A stretch of 64,000 nucleotides of DNA. Source: Agriotes lineatus (lineage: Eukaryota; Arthropoda; Insecta; Coleoptera; Elateridae). The translations under genes and the position numbers were made by a program. The notes below the pieces were generated by a model. It was not told the DNA's origin, searched no databases, and saw nothing but the letters and a program-made list of their open reading frames with translations. The DNA is taken from positions 1-64,000 of the forward strand of contig CALNHX010005862.1 in NCBI GenBank assembly GCA_940337035.1, written 5' to 3'. Positions 57,746 to 64,000 of this stretch are shown piece by piece (position 1 is the stretch's first letter; every line of letters begins with the position of its first letter).

Positions 57746-59100
57746 TCGGGGGTCGTCACAAGTGCGAGCCGGTACCTAAGTTTTTACCAATACACCACTG
57801 CACGAGAGTGAAAGAAAAGCATTACCATACCACTATTGAAGAAGGGGGACAAAAAGGAACCATCGAACTATAGAGGCATTACACTGCTCAGTTCAGTAAT
57901 GAAACTTCTCACAGGCATAGTCGCAAGGGAGATATCCTCCATCATCCCAATCAACGAAGAACAATAGGGCTTTAGACAAAATTGATCCACCATAGACGCT
58001 ATATTTATCATACGACAAATAGCAGAAAAAGCCCTGGAATATAATACACCTGCTTATATGTGCTTTGTGGACCTCACAAAAGCATTCGACTGCGTACAAC
58101 TCAGAGATGTCCTGACAATACTCGAAGAAAAAGAAATACCTAAGTAATACGTTCGTATAATTAAAGACGCAAATACTAACAATACCACTAGGGTAAGGCG
58201 AACAATAAATTAACGAAAGAGGTTAAAACTAACACAGAAATTCGACAAGGCGCTAGTCTAAGCCCCCTACTGTTTAACATCATAATGGACAAAATTGTGG
58301 ACTTCGTCAAATTAAGTGATCCCGGATACATACTCGGTAAACAACAAGGTTAACATCATCTCCTATGCGGACGATGCAACACTAACAGAAAACGACCTAC
58401 AACGGCTGCTGTACAGATTCAAAACCATCGCCGACAAATACAATATGACTATCTCAACATCAAAGACAAAAGCAACGGCCACATTGAAATAACTGGTAAG
58501 GTGCAAGTTAACGATTAACAATAACCCAATCGATCTGCTAGCTGGGCAGCAAAATATCCAGCTACGAAACCCTTAAAAACAATGTCACACACCAGGTCAA
58601 CAAAGCAGCTACAATATTGGGACATCTTAAACAAACAATCTGGAAAAACAAGCACCTAACGATTGACTGTAAATCCAGAATTTACAAAACATGTGTAAGG
58701 CCAATCTTGACATACGGGGCCGAAACCAGAGCCGACACCTCAACAACAAAACGACTAATGAGGACAACGGAAATGAAAGCACTAAGGACAATGGCTGGAT
58801 ACACAATGTGGGACAGACAGCGGAATACAGATATATGAGATAAATGCAAAGTAGCAGATACAGTACGATGGGTAAGAAAACAAAGACGGGAGTGAAACGA
58901 GCATGTATCCAGAATGACTGATACCAGCATAGCTAAAATAGCCCGCAACGGCAAGCCCCAGGGCAGAAGACCACCGGGAAGACCTCTAAAAGAGATGGTG
59001 CGACAGTTGGCAGTCAACATCCCAAGAACAAGCAAAACAACCAGCATAATGTTTCCAGAATATAAACAGGCGATATCGCCTTCTTAAAGCTGAAGAAGAA

Positions 59101-59589
59101 GAAAGTGTTTTTATTTATAAATGTGTTAAACACAAACTATTTCCAAAGAATAAGTACGTAGTTTATTAAATGAAAGGAACTAATTTAAATTATCACTAAA
59201 CTACCTATTATAGTACATGTTCAATCTGGAATGGCTTCTGGACCTAAAAAACAACCATGTTTGGCTTTTTTTTTGCTTTTATATAGTTTTGGTGAATTAC
59301 AACAACTACAAGGTATTTTTTGGATTGCTTATTGTAGTGATATAATTTCTAAAATGCGTACAGCCTCTGAATTTCCAACTAATTACTTGTATTTTGACCT
59401 CTAAATTATTGATTTTAACAGTTAGGTTACAAATAAGTACATTAGTAAAAACCCATTCCAGGTTTCCACATTAACAATACGTAATATGAAAGTTCAACTA
59501 ACATACAATAGCTGTTGGCTATTACACTTAACCTATAACTTAATCAGGCCTTATCTTATTTATCTCATTCTGGAGATTTAATACCCAAC
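59101..59589. other. Non-coding gap
   Basis: AT-rich sequence after the RTE-like LINE tail, no feature recognised. It ends at the AATTAC-rich terminus. Confidence 0.4.
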
Positions 59590-59965
59590 AGGGGCAGTAA
59601 TTTAGTAGTTTAATTACCAGAAAGTACCTATTTCAATTACTGTGAGTAATTTCAATTACCACAAGTAATTCAAATAGCTGTAAATTAATTTAAATATTTT
59701 AGAGTAATTTAGTTACACAAAAGTAATTGAGTAATTGAATGTAGTAATTAATTACATCACTGCCTCCTACACTTACAAGCCATGCTGTTAGACTTGGCAA
59801 CATTGCATCTCTGGTAGTTGGTGGTCCTAAATAACAATACTCCAATTTGAAATAATTTTGCTTTAAAGAGCACAGTTGTATCCTTTATCATATTTTACTC
59901 TGTAATTAACTAAAAACTAGCAGTCCAGTGAGACAAATGTCTCATTTAATAAAACAAAAAAGACC

Positions 59966-60440
59966 GTCCCGGACGGACGGAAATCACGTGATTTCTCGAA
60001 AACCGGAAGTGTCACGTGACTGAAATTCTGTTCCTGACCTGACATGACCATTCCAAACATATAACTTTAATAACTTTTTTCTCTATCTCTTACGGTTTGG
60101 CTGCTGAAACAGCGTCCCAGACAAAACAGCGTCCCAGACAGACGGAAATCACGTGATTTCTCGAAAACCGGAAGTGTCACGTGACTGAAATTCGGTTCCT
60201 GACCTGACATGACCATTCCAAACATATAACTTTCATAACTTTTTTCTCTATCTCTTACGGTTTGGCTGCTGAAACAGCGTCCCAGACAGACGGAAATCAC
60301 ATGATTTCTCGAAAACCGGAAGTGTCACGTGACTGAAATTCGGTTCCTGACCTGACATGACCATTCCAAACATATAACTTTCATAACTTTTTTCTCTATC
60401 TCTTACGGTTTGGCTGTTGAAACAGCGTCCCAGACAGACA
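59966..60440 (+). repeat. Three-copy tandem repeat, unit about 148 bp
   Basis: The unit contains AAATCACGTGATTTCTCG, AAAACCGGAAGTGTCACGTG and CTCTTACGGTTTGGCTG. Copies are anchored at 59981, 60146 and 60294. The first interval is 165 bp because GCGTCCCAGACA is doubled there. The units are almost identical. Confidence 0.9.
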
Positions 60441-60444
60441 CGTC

Positions 60445-61470
60445 TATTAGATAAAGAAGGATAGCTTCTGTAATTGACATTTATTTACATACTCAAGTAA
60501 TGCAAACATGTAACAGTATATTTATAAAAATAAGACAACTTAACCTATGTAACATATGTATAAAAGAACATTTCTGTAATTATTTTAAAGTTTGTAACTT
60601 GCTATATACCAGTGCTGATTGAGAGTACAACATGTATGCAAAAAATATGGTGCTACAGCTGTAAATAATCTTATTTGAACATAATAAACTTATCTGCTCG
60701 GTAACATCTAAATTTGTGTGACGCAAATTGTTCCATAAACTTCTAAAAACTGCTGTTGTCATCATTTAAAAACACTTTTACTTTTTGTGCATATCTTTCC
60801 AATACTTGTCTTCTACATTTAGGATGTCTTTTCCTTACGGCAAATATGTTGGTAAATTTGGAATACGCTTGTCAGCTAATCAAGGGTAATGCAGCAACAG
60901 TTCTACAGATCCGCACTCTCATTCCTAACGTTTTCAAATGTATTTTCCATTAAAATGTATTTCACACACGACAGCACTTTTTCTTGGGGTCCAACGTGCT
61001 CGTGCTGTTCCACGAAGCCGTGCTTTCTTTCGGATCTCGTCCATTGGAAAAGAACATGTTGTTATAGTTTGCATACGATTTTCTTGTAAGATATACTGTT
61101 GTGGTTGGTACACAGCGTCTTCGTGGCATTTTAAATATAAAACTAAAAGTTACAAGAAATGCCCTACAAATGAGGTTAGATTGTTACTTACCTCAGTAAA
61201 GCACTTAATAAAAACCCATAAATTCTAGCAGCAATTTTACTTTCAAGTATCACAAACAGTAGGTACAGTAATATAAATAAATGTATTTCTTCAAACTTAG
61301 AGCAGTTCAACATATTGATATTTACTCACACGCCAGATTTGAACAGACGTTTTTATAAATAAACAGTACAAAAATTGGTCTACGATCAGCGTTGAAACAA
61401 CCTTGTTGCGACAAGTCTGTAAGCTTATGGCAAGCTTGAAACAAGTAAACTAGTTTACACATGACAAGCC
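60445..61470. other. Non-coding stretch
   Basis: No supported exon or TE protein. Short open frames on the plus strand (60756-61228) show no recognisable domain and overlap each other. Confidence 0.35.
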
Positions 61471-61474
61471 GATT

Positions 61475-61590
61475 GAAAGCTTAAATAAAGCTTGTTTTGC
61501 AAGCTTAAATAAAGCTTTTCCTGCAAGCTTAAATAAAGCTTCTTTTGCAAGCTTAAATAAAGCTTCTTTTGCAAGCTTGAATTAAGCTCA
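61475..61590 (+). repeat. 24-bp tandem repeat with AAGCTT palindromes
   Basis: About 4.5 copies of AAGCTTAAATAAAGCTTCTT plus TTGC. Diverging copies continue to about 61640. Confidence 0.9.
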
Positions 61591-61699
61591 TTCATTAAGC
61601 ATATTTCAAGCTTATTTTGGACAATTGTGGCCCTTTCTATGACCAGCCCGAACAAAACTTGATATAAGCAACAGTTATGCTTAATACAAGCTTAATGCA

Positions 61700-62935
61700 G
61701 CAAGTTTTATACTCGTCTTTAATAGCCAAGTTATAATTAATATTTAACATACGAGGGGTCATTTTTATGTTCCCGGACTAGGCACCTTCTTGTTGTAATC
61801 ACACTACAAAAGCAAAATGAATAAATCAAATGCCTTATTGTGACACGGCAATACAATACTGCGGCTTTAAGGAATTAGACCATAACCCTTACAGTCTGTA
61901 TTCCAGTCCCTGTCGATTATTTTTTTCATCGAATTTTAAAAATAAGCCTCTGAAGAAACTGGTTCAGAGATGATAAAGAACTTTTAGCAGATGGTCATTC
62001 AAACACAAAATCACATTATTCTTTGAACGTTCACAATTCTAATACTTGCATTCTTAGGCAAAGAGACTGTGTTGAAAATTAATTTTATGTCGGCAAAATA
62101 GCGGTTTACGAGCGCATGTATTTCCAGAAAATTTTAATTGTTTTAAATACTAACAGCAATTTAAAAGAAATAAAACGCAAGTGTATAATAGATATACTAA
62201 ATATATTTGAAATAATCAACCTTAGATACTATACTGGATGCAGTGAACAAATAAGCGTAGAATATGCAACCCAAATGACATATAAAGACTAGATCAGACT
62301 TTTAATGAAAATCGTACGACACTCATTAATCACTAATAGAAAAATTAGTTCACAAGCCGTAACCAAAACAACAACAAAATGTTTGGAAAGTTTTTGTATG
62401 TAGACCAACCTAACTGTGAGGGTTTGTGTCGTTACGATTTTCTTACCGAATCTGCATTTGAGCATTAATTCATATCCGGAAATTATTTTTCGTGCATTCT
62501 AAAAACGTCCTGATTTGCCCGAGCGGGACGCGAGAGCAAATTAATACGACGTTGTTGGAATACACTCAAAAAAATTTCTGGAAAGAATGAATGCTCATGA
62601 GATTATATGTGATAATAACTAAAGAATTTGAGATAGTGGTTGTTATAATTAGACATTAAATAATGTGTTGAGGTTATCATACAAAAAAAAAACTTTGACC
62701 AACTGAAACAGCATGTCATTTGTGCGCAGTAATTGAAAATAATGTACAAAACAACGTGTAAAGAAGTAACAAAGACAATAATAACATAAAACTAAAATGA
62801 ACAAATAAAGTAAATCACAAACTATCAAACACAAATTCGCAGAAAAACGTCAAACTTGACAGCATTGTGATTTGTAATTTGGTTTGCACGTTCTACTGTA
62901 TTTGTTCCCAGCGCCAGATATAGTAAGTCCTATGT
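61700..62935. other. Non-coding stretch
   Basis: AT-rich, nothing recognised apart from a poly-A-like run near 62681. Confidence 0.35.
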
Positions 62936-62938
62936 ACG

Positions 62939-63078
62939 TATAGTTGGCACCATCGAAATGTGAACGGATTCGCGCTGCCATGGCATTTTTGTCTGATTTT
63001 TATTGTTTACTATAATAAAAATCAGAAAAAATACCATGGCAGCGAGAATCCATTCACATTTCGATGGCACCAACTATA
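62939..63078. mobile_element. Small TA-flanked hairpin MITE
   Basis: Arms of about 60 bp: TAGTTGGCACCATCGAAATG ... GCTGCCATGGCATTTTT, and the inverted copy ending CATTTCGATGGCACCAACTA. TA on both sides. The loop is an inverted AATAAAAATCAGA pair. Confidence 0.9.
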
Positions 63079-63316
63079 CATACCTATTACATAGAAATAT
63101 TTAATAACAAAATACCTATACTACTTATATTATTCATTTGTATTGTGGCTACGCTGATCTCTTTAAAGAAAACAAAGTTAGTATAATTAAAATGTTGCTG
63201 CATAGATTACCTAATAAGAACATGAACCAGATGCAACTATGTAAAAAATAGCAATATCTATTTATACCATATTTTAAATAATGGTGACTAATTTTTAAAC
63301 ATTTTTCTTCGCTTAC

Positions 63317-63743
63317 CTCCGGCTTCGTCGTGCTTTTGCTTGTTGCTACCATGTACAGATCACATTTCTAATTTTATCATAGGTCGCCTCTTCTTTATAC
63401 AATTTCCGGGCAGCTGCTGTAAAAAATAATTTATCAACTGGATTCTATCATAATCAAATATCTAAATTGATTATTTACTGAAAGTTGTTGTAAGTCACTG
63501 AAGCCAATACAACAGTTATTTACATTAATCAACGCAGTTCAAACAATTTCGAATTACAAAAATAAACTTACCATGGATAGCATGACATATTTTCTTTTTA
63601 CCAAATGCAATTTTTTGCACTTCATTTACTAGTTTTCCTGCATATGAAAACTGCTCGGCCAATGAATCGGATATGATCCTGCGCATCATATTCATAATTC
63701 AACTTCGTAGGTCTCTCCCATCATTACTAGCCAAAATTTTCAC
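63317..63743 (-). pseudogene. DUF4806-like two-exon fragment with in-frame stops
   Basis: Minus strand: exon 63743-63572 joined to 63416-63317 in phase 1 (acceptor TTTGCAG at the front, donor GTAAGT, acceptor CAGCAG, next donor GTAAGC). Reads RRIISDSLAEQFSYAGKL, AFGKKKICHAIHG, then AARKLYKEEATYDKIRNVIC. This matches my memory of the DUF4806 C-terminal module of insect proteins (L...SD.LA....W.G......F..LK.C..I..AV.......T...I......W). TGA interrupts at about 63701 and TAG at 63346-63348. It may be a 65-codon gene starting at 63695, a decayed copy, or a retroposed domain. Function unknown. Confidence 0.45.
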
Positions 63744-63837
63744 CTGCAAACCAGTGGAAAAGAATGAATAAAATGTAACCACGAAATATCTGTTAAAGAA
63801 GTTTTCCAACGTGATATTCTGAATCTTCTCTGCACAG

Positions 63838-64000
63838 GAAACCTTCATGTGTCCTGTCAATTGCATCACATATCAACCACCGGGTTATTTAAAACAAAAA
63901 GTTTATTCATGTGATCTTCACGATTACATCGAATTATTAAAACAAAAATTTAGGGATGCTGTAGATGAAATTAACCCAATGACCAAACTGAAAGTATATG
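63838..64000 (+). CDS. Possible exon of an unidentified gene running off the window
   Basis: After a polypyrimidine stretch and CTCTGCACAG acceptor, a 54-codon stop-free frame begins ETFMCPVNCITYQPPGYLKQ and continues KVYSCDLHDYIELLKQKFRD to the window edge. The amino-acid mix looks protein-like but I do not recognise the family. Confidence 0.4.

Larger units (their letters stand above)
54191..57800 (+). mobile_element. hAT transposon, 3.6 kb, with perfect 8-bp TSD
   Basis: CACGAGAG at 54183-54190 and 57801-57808. Ends CAGTGGTGTAATAGAGCCGG and, inverted, CAGTGGTGTATTGGTAAAAA, both followed by GCCGG...GCTCGCAC. The interior holds a CAGA repeat copy, a GC-rich TIR element with a MITE inside, the N-terminus of a hAT-type protein (56267-56473), a truncated LINE and a 22-base G run. 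Excision would restore the LINE frame. Confidence 0.92.
53843..59100 (+). pseudogene. RTE-like LINE, 5'-truncated and split by a hAT
   Basis: The first part (53843-54182) is the RT approach region: KAISEEGWTNYFQQLYS then ITEEQIKGAIAKLKNRKTPN and KLTTLFKAIL. After the hAT (TSD CACGAGAG) it resumes at 57809: ITIPLLKKGDKKEPSNYRGI, LSSVMKLLT, motif A MCFVDLTKAFDCVQL (about 58060), motif B IRQGASLSPLLFNIIM (about 58240), SYADDATLTEND (motif C, about 58360, shifted frame), CKSRIYKTCVRPILTYGAET (about 58670) and TSIAKIARNGKPQGRRPPG. The 3' end is GAAGAAGAAGAA at about 59090. At least two stops and frame changes are visible, so it is inactive. Confidence 0.85.
52391..59763. mobile_element. Possible large hAT-type element with AATTAC-rich ends, host to the LINE below
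   Basis: The left end CAGAGCTGGGCAAATTACT is followed by many AATTAC/GTAATT motifs to about 52560. The right end (59590-59763) is rich in the same motifs and ends ...TTACATCACTG, the inverse of CAGTGATGTAA. The two ends resemble hAT termini, but I could not find matching 8-bp TSDs, so they may be separate solo copies. Confidence 0.4.

Noticed and set aside
60067..60300. 77-codon minus-strand open frame
   Set aside because: It is a translation of the 148-bp tandem repeat.
61475..61590. CRISPR-like array
   Set aside because: Repeats are directly adjacent without spacers and the sequence is eukaryotic.

Overview
This is an AT-rich nuclear segment from an insect. The host gene uses 50-60 bp GT-AG introns, and nearly everything else is layered transposable-element (TE) sequence: hAT, TA-flanked Tc1/mariner-like MITEs, RTE-like and Jockey/CR1-like LINEs, and a Gypsy-type LTR element. 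A beetle is my best guess from the overall TE flavour, but nothing in the sequence proves the order. I see no bacterial features, CRISPR arrays, rRNA or tRNA.

Host genes. The one clear cellular gene is on the minus strand (6653-21782). It encodes an inter-alpha-trypsin inhibitor heavy-chain-like (ITIH-like) secreted protein: signal peptide, VIT domain, then a von Willebrand A domain with a complete MIDAS. Eight exons can be placed with consistent reading phase. The last visible one is a 24-nt microexon, and the C-terminal exons are not found. A 12.5-kb intron splits the vWA domain from the following exon and is filled with TEs. At the right edge are a small minus-strand two-exon DUF4806-like fragment (63317-63743) and a possible plus-strand exon running off the window (63838-64000).

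Transposon layout. 1-3560: RTE-like LINE pieces, MITEs and a dispersed (CAGA)n repeat. 7359-19817: TE-filled intron, including a 4.4-kb long-TIR element, hAT elements with 8-bp target-site duplications (TSDs), and foldback units. 22978-29560: a reverse-transcriptase element with a C-terminal PD-(D/E)xK-like motif, interrupted near its 3' end by a 3.7-kb hAT with a frameshifted transposase. 30054-35036: a LINE plus repeated unidentified blocks. 37282-50540: a nested stack in which LINE A is split by an 8.8-kb TIR element, which holds LINE B, which is split by a Gypsy-type LTR element, which itself holds a LINE 3' fragment. A separate hAT-like element also splits LINE A. 52391-59763: a second nest in which an RTE-like LINE is split by a 3.6-kb hAT that contains a GC-rich TIR element, a MITE and a truncated LINE.

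All TE coding regions carry stops, frameshifts, deletions or truncations, so none looks autonomous. Insertion boundaries are often exact, because many have perfect TSDs (8 bp for hAT, TA for MITEs, 6 bp for two TIR elements, 4 bp for the LTR element). This lets the order of insertion be read directly.
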